A DNA stretch of 64,000 nucleotides from Saxidomus purpurata (Eukaryota; Mollusca; Bivalvia; Venerida; Veneridae), in contig JAFMSR010000001.1 of the NCBI GenBank assembly GCA_022818135.1, positions 2,173,977 to 2,237,976 of the forward strand, written 5' to 3'. Position 1 is the stretch's first letter; each line of letters starts with the position of its first letter. Below are positions 1 to 10,931 of this stretch, in pieces. Below the pieces are notes generated by a model, which did not search any database, had not been told where the DNA came from, and saw only the letters and a program-made list of their open reading frames with translations. Both the position numbers and the translations under genes were made by a program.

Positions 1-1
1 G

Positions 2-205
2 ATTTTAAAAAACGGAAACCAAGTGATTGTTCTGGATCAACAAAACCCTGTTAGGGCTCTTAATGGAACTTTGTCAACTGCAGGATCAGTCAACTTACAT
101 CTTGTGAAGGGGGACGAAGTTAACGTTAGATGTGAGCACGACGGGAACCAACTGTATTCAACGTCAACATTTAGTGGATTTCTCATCAGTGCTGACCTTT
201 TGTGA
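2..205 (+). CDS. C1q-domain protein, last exon (3' part only)
   Basis: The frame starting at base 2 is open to a TGA at 203-205 and encodes about 67 residues. The end resembles the C-terminal strands of a C1q globular domain: a GDEVNVRC strand, then LYS, then STFSGFLISADLL, matching the usual 'GD.V...lys..stFsGfLl' ending. C1q-domain proteins are secreted trimeric lectin-like recognition molecules, and bivalves carry very large families used in innate immunity and shell or mucus matrices. The signal peptide, any collagen or coiled-coil stalk and the start of the domain lie before the window. The frame is already open at the window edge, so I cannot place the exon start. The family is clear; the paralogue is not. 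Confidence 0.8.
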   Translation: MLKNGNQVIVLDQQNPVRALNGTLSTAGSVNLHLVKGDEVNVRCEHDGNQLYSTSTFSGFLISADLL

Positions 206-536
206 TTTCACCTAACATCGATACATGAAACATGATCATCCTTGTTTGATCTGATAGCAAACCCGTTTTCTTGATTACATTACTATACCCTTAACGTATT
301 ATCTACTCTGTTGTGATAAGACTGAAACATCGTCACATGTTCTGTCCGATTCCAACATCAGGTCCGAGACATGGGATGTCTGTGATCTCAAATTAATAAG
401 AAATTGTTGCTTATCATCAGAATAATAAGTTGTATTTAACACACATTTATTCATTCCTCCTCCCCCCGCCCCCCCCCACCGCAAAAAAAAAACAAGACGG
501 CCATGATGGGCCTACCCGAGTACCATTGCACTGACC
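206..536. other. 3' flank of the C1q gene; no gene seen
   Basis: AT-rich sequence with a poly-C/poly-A stretch at about 461-492. I see no further exon and no clear poly(A) signal. Confidence 0.5.
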
Positions 537-1370
537 TAAGGAAGTCACTTGTTGCTAAAGGGAGTCAGTAGTTGCTAAGGAAGTCACTGGTTGCCAAAGA
601 AGTCACTGGTCGATAAAGTAACCAGCTGCACAGGGCAGTCAATGGTTGCTAAGGAAGACACTGGTGGCAAATGGATGCTAAAGGTTGCTAAGGAGATGTT
701 TTGTTGCTACGGGACCTCAATAGTTGCTAGCGGACTAAATTGTTGCAAAGATAGTCACTGGTTGCTAGGGGATGCAGATGCTGCTTAGGAAGTCACTGGT
801 TTCTAAGGAAGTCACTGGTTGCTATGGAAGTCATTGGTTGCTAAGGAAGTCGCTGGCTGCTAGGAAAGTAAGACATTGCTAATAAAGTCGCTGGTCACTA
901 GTCCAAGTTACTTGTTCCTAGGGAACGTCACTGGTTCCTAGGGGTGCTCACTAGTGTAGGGGACTAAGTTGTTGCTTAGGAAGTCAATGGTTGCTTATGA
1001 AGTCACTTGTTCCAAGGGCAAGTCACTGGTTACTTAGGTCGTCACTGGTTGCTTGGGGAAAACACTGGTTGCTCTGGAATGCATTGGTTGCTAAGGAAGT
1101 CGCTGGCTGCTAGGGAAGTATGACATTACTAATAAAGTCGCTGGTCACTAGTCCAAGTTACTTGTTCCTTGGGAAAGTCACTGGTTCTAAGGGGAGCTCG
1201 AGCTCACTAGTGTTAGGGTACTAAGTTGTAGCTAAGGAAGCCAATGGTTGCTTATGAAGTCACTTGTTCCAAGGGAAAGTCACAGGTTACTAAGGACGTC
1301 ACTGGTTGCTCGGGGAAATCACAGGTTGCTAAGGAAGTAAGTGGTTGGTAGGTTAGTCGGTTGTTACTAC
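537..1370 (+). repeat. Minisatellite with 19-21 bp units and a 249-bp higher-order repeat
   Basis: The stretch is a degenerate tandem array of a unit close to GGAAGTCACTGGTTGCTAA. Within it, a segment of about 249 bp starting near 834 is repeated from about 1083. The same series of variant units (CTGGCTGCT, GACATT-CTAATAAAG, GGTCACTAGTCCAAG) recurs in the same order. That is a higher-order repeat made by duplicating a block of a dozen or so units. Short open frames across it are products of the repeat. Confidence 0.9.
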
Positions 1371-1439
1371 AGGAACTTGTTGGAAGCAAGGTTTTTCCTA
1401 CAACACTATATACAATTAAAGGGACCCCAGGGTCATGAT

Positions 1440-2055
1440 TTGAACGAACTTGGTCGAGGTCCACTAGAAAATGCTACATACAAAATATTTAAGCTCTAGG
1501 CCTTGTGGTTTTTGGAGAAGAGGATATTAAAGTTTTCCAATATAAGTCTGTGTAGAACAAGTGATCCCTGGGTGGGGCTAATATTGGAGAATGGAACAAT
1601 ATTCCACAGGCAGAAATCAACACTTCAATTCTATATGCCGGTGATGCTTCCAGTGGTCAACTCAAGAGGTGATCACATCTGTTATTAAGTGTTATTTTTG
1701 TTTTTAGCCCCTTCCTCACTTGGTCAAATATTCCCCCATATTCTGTTAACCTTTGGCCATCATTTTTTGCACTAAACGATACATCATGGAACACTCTTTA
1801 AACGCATATATAACAATGATTCCTCTGATTAGTTTTCATCCAGCTATGTTCAAGCAGACTTAGCAAAAGTTTCTTACTTTGTTAAGTATACATACTATTT
1901 GTGTATAGTGAAAAAATATTATTTTTAATTTAATCATCTTGAAAAATCTTGGTAGAGGTCCAGTACGCAATACTTCATGCAAAATATCTTAGCTATAGGC
2001 CTTGTGGAGAAGATTTTTTAAAGTTTTTCCTATATAAGCCTATATAAAATCAAGT
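1440..2055. repeat. Two diverged copies of a dispersed repeat segment
   Basis: Bases 1444-1568 and 1940-2053 share 'CTTGGT-GAGGTCCA-TA', 'CTA-AGGCCTTGTGG' and 'TATAAG-CT'. The reverse complement of the same phrase (GTGGACCTCTACC) occurs near 23421 and again at 26101-26113. It is a mollusc-type interspersed repeat; I see no coding potential. Confidence 0.55.
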
Positions 2056-2449
2056 GACCAATTTACCCTTCCTTCTTTGAAGTACAACTGTCAACATAGC
2101 AACAAAGGAATATGACCAAGAATCTGTTAGGTTAATAGAGGAACATGAACCCATGATTCTCTATCAATGAGAGCCTTGTGATTTCAAGTCAGCAACATTG
2201 TTTCATCAGACAGGTGTAATTCTTAAGTGAACAAGCAACAACGATATATGTTGCAACAAAATGTGAAAAACAGTAAGACTGCCAATCTGTCACAAAATTT
2301 CCCATCAAGTTTGCAGTTATTCATACTTTAAATTCAAGGGCAGAAGTATGAATAGGTCAAAAAGACTGCACATTCCCCCCCCACCTCTTTATTAATATCT
2401 TACATAATTACTGATCATCATCAAAATTTTAAAGAAACCTTCCACAGAC

Positions 2450-2997
2450 ACACTGTATCGGCAAAACGCACTGGCTCCAACTTAACGATAATGCTCCAAA
2501 CACGAATTGGAACATTTTCGTTATATCGTCAATTGGAGCCTGAATCGTTGTATTTTTAAATGGGTAAGTTTTGCCTATAAAAATAGCAGATCGGTAAAGT
2601 GTTGGTACATGCTTACGACATTTGACCCAAAGTTGCATGCCAATGCAAATCTTTTATGCTAAACACCTTAACTTCGATAATTTTGAGCAAAATCCATGCA
2701 TTTTGGGTGTGTTTTGCACTTTTTACCGTTGAATCCTCTGCATTCAACTTGCATTACTTTCACACGCATCGATGTCTGAAACAGCCGACTAGCTACGGCC
2801 ATGCAGGAAAGGAATGACCATTCTGTAAGAGTATTCGTTTCTTCAGAAGTTGCGATTTACCATATAAAATACACGAATCTGTTATACTGACTTGGGTTTT
2901 GTTTACTAAATCAGCCATTTTTTATTGGAGCCGGTTCGTTACGTTAGTTGGAGCATTATCGTTAAATTGGAGCCAGTGCGTTTTGCCGATACAGTGT
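2450..2997. mobile_element. DNA transposon (non-autonomous) with about 46-bp terminal inverted repeats
   Basis: The ends are near-perfect inverted repeats: ACACTGTATCGGCAAAACGC at the left and its complement at the right, continuing through TGGCTCCAA and GATAATGCTCC for about 46 bp. The trinucleotide GAC flanks both ends (2447-2449 and 2998-3000), a possible 3-bp target-site duplication. A CACTG-like end with a 3-bp duplication recalls CACTA elements, but the extra terminal A makes that tentative. The 550-bp interior has no transposase frame. Confidence 0.85.
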
Positions 2998-3398
2998 GAC
3001 AGAGTAAGTGAAGTAATCACAAACTAGCAACTTATGAATTTCCTTTTTACTTTCACAAATGACTGAAGAAAGATGTACATAAAGAAAAACAATCAAGTCA
3101 GTCAGTATTCTCCTAGTTACAACAAATACATGTACATGTACCTGTACCTGCTTTTTCACAACTTGGAGTAAACAAAAAGTCAGGCATGGACATATTTTGC
3201 TTCTAGATGACACATTTAGCCTTATTACTATATGTCAGCAGTGTTTAAAAAGAACACGTTTAAATAGACAGAACACTTAGTAGTCACTTACTATTCTATT
3301 ATGCAGATACATACAGAACTCTGAGTTAGGATACAAATAATCCTATATAAAATGTAAAAACAAACAAGATAACTTGCATTGTTTGTATGATTAACAAA
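2998..3398. other. Gene-free gap between the transposon and the TIMM9 3' end
   Basis: AT-rich, with an alternating ACATGTACATGTACCTGTACC run at about 3127-3148. No exon, RNA gene or inverted repeat was seen. Confidence 0.5.
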
Positions 3399-3404
3399 TT
3401 TATT
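3399..3404 (-). promoter_or_regulatory. Poly(A) signal of TIMM9
   Basis: AATAAA on the minus strand. It is the first clear poly(A) signal after the TIMM9 stop codon (3824-3826) and implies a 3' UTR of about 440 nt. Confidence 0.6.
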
Positions 3405-3823
3405 GGACCATCCATTAACAAACTATCGAAACACATAGTGCTGATCTGAGGAAGGTAACTGACTCAAGCTGGAGTGCCGTATTAAAGCTGCGATGTACAT
3501 CTTGTCCGCTGCCCTTGCTACTCCTCATCAGCCAGTTGATACTCTGCTTTCCAAAACTAAAAGATGGATTAGGAACACTGTACTTTAACGTTGGGCTTTT
3601 ACAAATGAACTAAATAAACTTTGATACGTGTGATATAAACCTGTGCTTTCAACTGCATGTATTCTGTTGATGGTTCAGAGTTCACCACCTTGACATTACA
3701 TGTAGAATGTTAAATGACCAAGCCTTTCCTTCACCTGGAATCACAGATGTTACTATAAACATGCCCAGTTGTAAATATCCAAATGGTTTGAACACCGCAG
3801 AATACACTGTTCTGTGTCACTTA

Positions 3824-5748
3824 TCATTTTCCCATAGTCTGCATAGCTGCAGCAGTCGGATCATCTACATTCAACATCTGATGTTCTTGGAATCGTTCTG
3901 ATATTCTTTGTGTTGCTTTTAATGTCTTCTCTAAACAGTTCAGTGCACAAGAATTCTAAAATAAACATATTATTACAGTTATCATTTTTAACTTAATTTA
4001 GAACTTATCTGTCAGTAAACAATATCATTTTCTTGTTAATCTTAAAGTCTCACGATCACTTTAACTGATATTGATAGAGTAAAGACAGAACTGTGTTTTA
4101 TTTACTCTTGAACAATGTTGATGTTTGCATTTTATTTCCTATTTATGTAAGTGTTGCAAGAAAGTGTTTCTTATTTTTTGCGAAATCACTGGGGAAAAAT
4201 GCAGTTTACTGCGCAATGTACGGTATGTAACATGTACCAGTACTTTCAATTTGAGAAGTAACAGTAGGATTTTTTTTTTTTGAACAAATAAAGATAAATT
4301 TCGATGGTAAGACATCTCTCTAGGTAATGTATGTGCTACCAGTTATAGTAAAAAAAAGTGATCATGGGTCTTTAAACATCTACATGTATTACTTTTGTCA
4401 GTATTTTGTTTCATTTGAGCCATGATAGTTCTTACACTGAACAATCATATTTAAGTTTCCTTTAATAAAAGTAATACATTTTTAAGACATAACAATTTCG
4501 CATTTTGCTAAACTTCTGTATGGCATTTGCACTTACATTCTGAGCTGTACTGGACGAAAATCAACATAAGAACTTTGCTTCAAGTATTGATGAATTATCA
4601 CCTCGAATATTATTACCAATATATAAGTATAATTAGTATAGGGATGTAATCGATTCAAACAATATCGATATATCAACGATAAAACAATTCCGATTCGATA
4701 TCGATTGCCGTTTTGAAAAATCGTATATCGAATAATGTTTTACCGTGCAATGATCTACAATTTCACATTCGAAAATTCCATCAAAACTCAACCGGAATAT
4801 AAACAATCACTCTACCCAGAGTTCCGTGTTTTTCTAACGAATAATAATTTAATCAAATGTGGTCTCATAGGCAAAAATATTTCAGCACTGCAAGGGTTGA
4901 TATATATTATAGACGAGAACTATATGTTTAGTACAAATTAAGTCAAGAGATTTGGTAGAAAATGTAGTCAGTGACTTTTTTACGCCCATGCATCGATATA
5001 TCACTGTATCGTCGATATTTCTAAATCGATGTATTGATACAAAAATTTTAATCAATGACATCCCTAAATTAGTAGAATCTGAAACATTCTTATCATTTTA
5101 ACTCAGATTATGATAGCTTACCTCTGAATTAAGAATATTTTTAGTTGTAAAGTCTGTGACACAGTCGTTGAAACATTTCTCTGTTATCTTGTTATACTGA
5201 CTAAGAAACTCCCGGAACTAAAAGAGAAGAAAAAATGTCTATCACATACATGACATAAAATTCTTTTATCCAACTGCATTAAGAAGTAGATTTTTACACA
5301 AAGCAATGCTCTTGACATTTTATTATAAACAAGGTACCTGTTAGTTAATCCTATCACAGCAAACTTACCACTACATTCAATTTTTGCCAATTAGCACTTT
5401 AATTAACAGTCAATGAAAATAAACGTGTATGCCAAAACTCAGCCCTTGATTTTTAACGCACCTACATTTACATTATGTGGAAAATAACTGGTATTAATGC
5501 TGTACTTAAGATTAAGACGAATTGCTCGATAATAATCTCAATATGGCCCAATTCTTGGCATTTTCTTCTATAGGTGATGTGTTTGTTTGATCAAATTCTA
5601 AAAATGCTTACAGCTTATGCATCACTGACTATGAGTGAAGACAATATTATTTTCTACTATATAGTATGAAAATTTTACTCACAGGTTTCATACTTTCTTC
5701 TACCTGCTGTTGTGTTGTTTGTTGCATACCGGGTTGTAGACCAGCCAT
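3824..5748 (-). CDS. TIMM9: Mitochondrial import inner membrane translocase subunit Tim9
   Basis: There are three coding exons on the minus strand: 5748-5683 (22 codons, donor GTGAGT), 5217-5122 (32 codons, acceptor TTTTAG, donor GTAAGC) and 3955-3824 (43 codons plus TGA). All junctions are phase 0. The joined protein is 97 aa (human Tim9 is 89). It has the twin CX3C signature, CFNDC at residues 37-41 and CALNC at 57-61, and the Tim9-typical stretch TQRISERFQEHQ after the second motif. Tim9 with Tim10 forms the hexameric chaperone that carries hydrophobic precursors across the intermembrane space. The ATG at 5748 has a strong context (G at -3, G at +4). An in-frame ATG in the probable upstream exon would add eight residues (MSQKKFRG). 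Intron 2 hosts a hAT-like MITE. Confidence 0.95.
4639..5066. mobile_element. hAT-like MITE in TIMM9 intron 2
   Basis: The ends are inverted repeats, TAGGGATGTAATCGATTCAA at the left and the complement of TAGGGATGTCATTGATTAAA at the right. An exact 8-bp duplication, AATTAGTA, flanks them (4631-4638 and 5067-5074). The 428-bp interior is rich in ATCGAT palindromes and has no transposase. An 8-bp duplication fits the hAT superfamily. A relative lies at 39724-40217. Confidence 0.9.
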
Positions 5749-5916
5749 ACCTCTGCAATAAATAAAGTATTTTCAGTTTGAACATTCTTGCATGTATCTG
5801 CCGCATAGTAACAAAAAAGAATGAGCACACACTCAGTGATGACAATGTAACAATCAAAATATGGCAAACTAAGGACTGTTTTATCATCATAGAATATTCA
5901 GTGTATATTTATTTAC

Positions 5917-5990
5917 CTAAACTTCTTTTGACTCATCAATGAAATGCTTGCTCTTCAGAGACAGTGAAAGGCTTACAGTTACAATCATTG
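5917..5990 (-). other. TIMM9: Probable 5' exon of TIMM9
   Basis: The first coding exon starts after an acceptor at 5753-5755 (TTGCAG), so an upstream exon must exist. On the minus strand the sequence AAGTTTAG followed by GTAAAT at 5917/5916 is a fair donor. Joining it gives an open frame from an upstream ATG (near 5935) with a weak context into the main frame. The 5' limit is not visible. Confidence 0.4.
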
Positions 5991-6210
5991 AATGACGGAA
6001 CTAAATGCTGTAACATATAGACTGAACACAGAGTGTTTCAACACTAAAGTTAATCAAATGTTGGGTCCTACGGCCCTGGAGGGTTTATGCACATTTCAAC
6101 CATATTTTGGTCATTTTTACAGACTGGCATTTTTCTGTCATTCCTCAAAAGAACAAGTACTAGATCTCTATCCTTTACTAGAAACTGGGAACTTTCTCAC
6201 ATAAAAAGAC

Positions 6211-6312
6211 ATGGTCGGTAGTAGCACTTAAACCCATGACCCTCAATCTATGAGAGGTTACCGGTACAGTGATTTCAAGTCAGCGACTCTAACCACTCAA
6301 CCACGGAGGTGG
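6211..6312 (-). repeat. tRNA-derived SINE fragment
   Basis: On the minus strand, an A-box-like TGGTTGAGTGGTTAGAG is followed about 60 nt on by a B-box-like GGGTCATGGGTTTAAGT. Tail pieces of the same family occur near 2150 and 29080 (GATTGAGGGTCATGGGTTCG). Confidence 0.6.
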
Positions 6313-7719
6313 AAAAGTCAACGGATCTATGCTTTTGTGCTCCAGCTGACCTGATTAGTATGGTTCATTTAAAAGGTACGAAAATCATCTTTAGCCTACC
6401 TGAGCAATAGTAATTTTTTTATCTGCAGACTGTTGCTTTAATATACATGTAATGCACAATGAAAACTATCAAATATAATTTTCAGCAAGATGGTCAAGTA
6501 CAATGTAACGCATGACAATACGAAGTCCCCTACTAGTTTCTGTTAAAAAATGGTTCACAGTATAATTAAAATGAATGTTGCTATGGCAAACAAAGAAAAA
6601 CACACTCAATGCAAAAAAAAAAAAAATTCCATTCCACAAGTACATGTAACAGATGTATAGTTCAGTTTATATTATTTTTTATTGTTTTCAAAAGTTGTCA
6701 GTTCTTACCGAAATCAAACTTGTCAAAGTAATAGTAACTCAGTCAAAAGTTGCTGGATTGTAACTGTAATCAAACTTGAAATAACAATAATTCAGCCAAA
6801 AATTGGTGATTTGACTCAAGACTGGATTTGACTCCAGGCTCATTATGTTTCACAAAATATATCACAACAACGTAGCAATCAGACTTCCATCCTACAAACA
6901 AACACTTTTCAGACTAACCAGGCACATGCATCCACTATCCATAAGACAGCTACAGGTTACCTCTGATTACTAAAAGTACTAATTTTTACCACATAGTATC
7001 ACCCTTTGAAACCAACTCCCTTCTAACATTGCTTCTCTACCTGACCTTGACTAGTTCAAACAAGCTGTGGTAAATGTTCAGTATTAGTTGGGTGATCAAT
7101 GTTTTTATCTTTTAATTTGAACTCTGTTCTCAATTATAAGCTAACATTTTAACCTTTGATTGGATACTTTCTTGTAAGTTGCACTTTTACCTGACAATAC
7201 TAACTATCCGGCATTTTATTGTCTCACTCTCTATACTAACATTTCCGGTTTGCACTTCAGTACTGTCTATAACACTCGCAAGAGGGGTTGGCATTATCCA
7301 GAGAATGGCAGAGATAGATAGATATATATTTTAAGTGAAATCAAACACGATGTACATACAATAACTGAATTCAAACCTGATCTGCATTAATTTTATGTTT
7401 CATTATACCTGTGACCAAATTTGGTGAAGATTGAATGACAGATGTTGTTAAATTGCAGACAATGTCATTTTGGTCAAAACCTGACTATTGAAGGGCAATA
7501 ACTTTGAGCTGACTAGGCTGGTTATCTTGCTAGAGACAACATGTCCATAAACCTCGTGCTCATGTTTGGTTTGGATAAAACTAAAAGATACCCAAGTAGA
7601 AGAGCCAACTAACTTACTAAGACAATTTCATGGCTTTAACTTTGGAATAACTGGGCCAATCTGGCTGGTTATCAAACTTCGGTGAGATATTATGCTCATG
7701 TTCGAACTCTGATAGTCTA
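6313..7719. other. Gene-free region, dispersed repeat remnants
   Basis: AT-rich, with a poly-A run at 6609-6624 and a short GATA/TA run at about 7312-7330. The part from about 7390 contains phrases such as GTGACCAAATTTGGTGAAGATTG, typical of dispersed mollusc repeats. No exon was found. Confidence 0.4.
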
Positions 7720-7724
7720 ATTAA

Positions 7725-8191
7725 CAGGTCTATCGCCCAATTTGTGTATCAATATATTTGTGTATCATACACAAATCAGCGTATCTGGTTATACACAAAT
7801 TAATGTATTTGGTTATACACAAATTGGTGTATACAGAAAATGATTAAACTGATTCTCGGGTAAGGCAAAAAAGTGTGCATTGCACACATAAATGAAATCA
7901 CCATACTGGTTGTGATTCAATAACCACATTTGTGAAGTAGTGTTGCGTTTTTGCCATTTATGTAAAAGTTTCATTATGAACAAGGTCATGCTTTATAAAA
8001 ATGTTATTTCACCTCTGATGTATCCCACTTTGATGTTGCCAGAATAAGTAAATGAAATACTGAAGAAAACAATACAATTTAGAATTACACATTTGATCAA
8101 TATCCTGATTTGTGTTTAACCAGATACACTGATTGGTGTATGACACTCAGATCTGTATATGATACACAAATCAGGTGATATAATAGACCTG
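7725..8191. mobile_element. Short TIR element with ACACAAAT palindromes at its ends
   Basis: The left end CAGGTCTATCGCCCAATTTG is matched in inverse by the right end (…AATAGACCTG) with small indels, over about 30 bp. ATTAA flanks both sides (7720-7724 and 8192-8196). Just inside each end the motif TATACACAAATTGGTGTAT and variants occur several times in both orientations. No coding capacity. Confidence 0.75.
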
Positions 8192-8240
8192 ATTAATTCA
8201 AAGTTGAAGCCAGTGAGATAGTTTGGGATAGGTGCTTGGT

Positions 8241-8323
8241 AAGTATAAAAATACTCAGATAAACAAGAAAGAGTGAAAGATAAGTATAAAAATACTCAGA
8301 TAAACAAGAAAGAGTGAAAGATA
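8241..8323. repeat. Tandem duplication of 41 bp
   Basis: AAGTATAAAAATACTCAGAT… is repeated without mismatch, the second copy starting at 8282. Confidence 0.9.
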
Positions 8324-8472
8324 AGATAACTTGGCAAAGATCGAGACTTGGCAATCTTAACTTTTCTACCCCTCACGCTAGTCAAAATATTTAAGTGACG
8401 TCTTGAGAAAATTCTGAGATATTTTCGCTCTTGGTCAGAATCTCGCTATAACAGAGGGATATTGCCAATACA

Positions 8473-9727
8473 AACAAGAGCACCGCCTATGGGTGCCTGA
8501 CGCTCGTCTGATTTTATCCTTTTACAGTTTACTTATTACCATTTTATTTAAGTAACAGTGTCCTTGACCCCGAAACACAATCCCACAAAAGGTTTTCATA
8601 ATAATTACTAGACATAAGTTTGGTCACAATATTCAACTGCAACTAAAGATATTGTGTTTTCCCATTTTTCTATTTTTAGAAAAAAATCCTGAGCTTTGAC
8701 TCCATGAGCCCCAAACACAATCCCAATAAAAGTCTTCATTTATATATATTACACACTTAATAATTTAGTTACGTTATGTCAATTGTAACTAAAGATATTG
8801 AACATATTATTGTTTTTCTGTTTTTAGTTACAGTGACCTTGACAATGACCCCAGGAGCCCCAAAACACAACCCCATTAAAGATCTTCTTAAATACTTACT
8901 ACAAACGAACGTTGGTTACATTATGTCAACTGTAACTAGACATTGAATATTTTACGGTTTTCTTATTTTTAGTAACAGTGACCTTGACCCCAGCAGCCCC
9001 AAAACACAATCCAATTTAAAAAATATTCATAAATACTTCCTATACACTAAGTTTGGTTGCATTATGTTCACTATTACAAAAATATTGTGTGTGTGAAACT
9101 TTCTAAGTTAAGAAGGGGCAATAACCCAGTCAAAATACATGACAGGGTTATGTAACTTGTAAAAATCTTCCTTCATTCTATTGTACATTTGATAGTGAAC
9201 AGGTATTCCAACTTTCAAAGTGATAGCTTTGATAGTTTGCATGTAACTGACCTAAACACAAAACTTAAAAAATCAGACTAGCTAAAAACTACAAAGTCCA
9301 AAAATATTAAAATATCCCCCCCAAATGTAAAACTCAAAACCCCGTTTGATATGTTGAAGTACATTATCCATTTATTGTTTGTGAAAAATTTGAAATCAAT
9401 CTAACAAAAAATGAAGAAGCTATGTCCAATTCTCAAAATCAACCAAAATCAATCAAAATTCATGTTTTTTACCAAAAAAAACAGGTCAGACTCAGCATCT
9501 TTAGCATACAATGTGAAGAAGGATATTAGATGAACAAGCTTTCCAAGTTTCAAAGTGATAGCTTTGATAGTTTCCATGTAAGTGACCTAAACGCAAAACT
9601 TAACCAACGCCGACGACAACGACAACAACGAAGACGACAACAATCAAGTGGTGACAATAGCTCGTCATTTTTTTCAAAAATCAGACGAGCTAAAAATAAC
9701 ACAATATCTCGACGCGCATACAATTAG
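8473..9727. repeat. Dispersed mollusc-type repeat (GAGCACCGC … GACGAGC)
   Basis: It starts AACAAGAGCACCGCCTATGG-TGCCTGACGCTCGTCTG and ends TCAGACGAGCTAAAAA. Inside, a block of about 120-130 bp containing 'CAGTGACCTTGAC-CC…GAGCCCCAAAACACA' recurs several times. Its opening and closing phrases are inversely complementary (GCTCGTCTGA / TCAGACGAGC). The 65-codon frame at its end is low-complexity (Arg/Gln). Confidence 0.6.
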
Positions 9728-10340
9728 TTGGACTACCCCCAATGCATGGCCATAATAGTCATTTATGGCGGTTAGCCATTATCAGAGATGATGATGATGA
9801 CGAAATAATATTTATTTTGAGCCGGCAAGACATTTACAATTTACATAAGCTCTCATGAGCTTTTACCTGTTTACAGCCGACTATAAATTATTCTCTTAGT
9901 CCATGAACAGGAAACAGGAGAGCAAATTATGTTTTGTCTGATAGACACCAGTTAATATTCAAGATCATTGTATGTAGTTTACCATGTGTTATAAAAAATT
10001 AAAGGCACCACACTGAATGCGCCTTGACACACATAGCACCGACACTCGGTGACCTAGTTTTTGACCCCGAAATGGCCTTCAGCTGTTCAGGAGCTTTCAA
10101 CTGAGTAGAGTGCACTCTAAATGATATTTTTTTAGCGCCGTATTTTTATGATTTGCAACACAATAGATAAAACTTGTCCAAAATGATGATACAAACAGAC
10201 TTGACGACTTGACAGTTGTATTTTCCGTGACTACTAACCTAAATTTCAAATGAAAACAAAGTTTTTCACGTGCTCTGTCAAGTTTTTTAACAGGAAATCA
10301 CTTAACTTCAGGCCTCAGACCACCAATTTTTGACCGGAAA
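9728..10340. other. Gene-free gap with a repeat tail
   Basis: The phrase GCCATAATAGTCATTTATGG…GCCATTATCAGAGA at about 9750-9789 recurs at 18072-18113. At 9790-9880 lies a GATGATGATG tract plus a 'TATTTATTTTGAGCCGGCAAG' tail resembling 36255-36320. No exon was seen. Confidence 0.4.
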
Positions 10341-10344
10341 ATGA

Positions 10345-10925
10345 AGAAATGAAGATTTCGCGATGAAATGGGCGAAATGAAGATTTCTTGGTGAAATGGA
10401 GATGTAATTCATTAATTATAAAAGCATTTATTGTTTTAATCATTCCTACTAACTTTTATAATAAAAAGACACATTCATGCAAAGTTTCAGATAGAAAATA
10501 TTATTTTAAAAGATTTTTATGATAAATTCTCTACTTCCATAATGCATTTTTCATTGACGAAATGAAGATTTCTGGGCGAAATGGAGATATCATTCATTTT
10601 ATTATAAAAGTATTTTTGGTTTTAATTATTCCTACTACGTTGTATAAAAGAAACACACTTTTATGCAAAATTTCAAAAAGAAAAGATCATTTCTACAGAT
10701 TTTATGATAAATTTTCTACTTTCATGCGTGAAATGAAGATTTCTGAGCGAAATGGGTATATATTATTGCTTCATTACAAATGTATATTAGTTTTAGATCG
10801 TCCTATTTGTTTTTATAACTATAAGACACGTTAACACAATAATTCAGAAAGAAAAGTACATTTTAAAAGATTTTATGAGAAATGTATTCTACCTAGGCGA
10901 AATGGAGATAATCATTCTTTTTTTG
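10345..10925 (+). repeat. About three tandem units of a 175-210 bp satellite
   Basis: Units begin near 10345, 10556 and 10729 with GAAATGAAGATTTC…GAAATGG-GAT. Each continues through an ATTATAAAAG…TTTTAATCATTCCTAC… block and ends AAGATTTTATGATAAATT. The array stops directly at the fold-back transposon that starts at 10932. Open frames here are repeat products. Confidence 0.75.
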
Positions 10926-10931
10926 GTTATA

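Noticed and set aside
3518..3556. Possible terminal exon on the minus strand (FWKAEYQLADEE stop) after a CTTTTAG acceptor, with a fair preceding exon at 3630-3690
   Set aside because: It lies in the probable TIMM9 3' UTR, the upstream acceptor is weak, and no other exons of such a gene were found.
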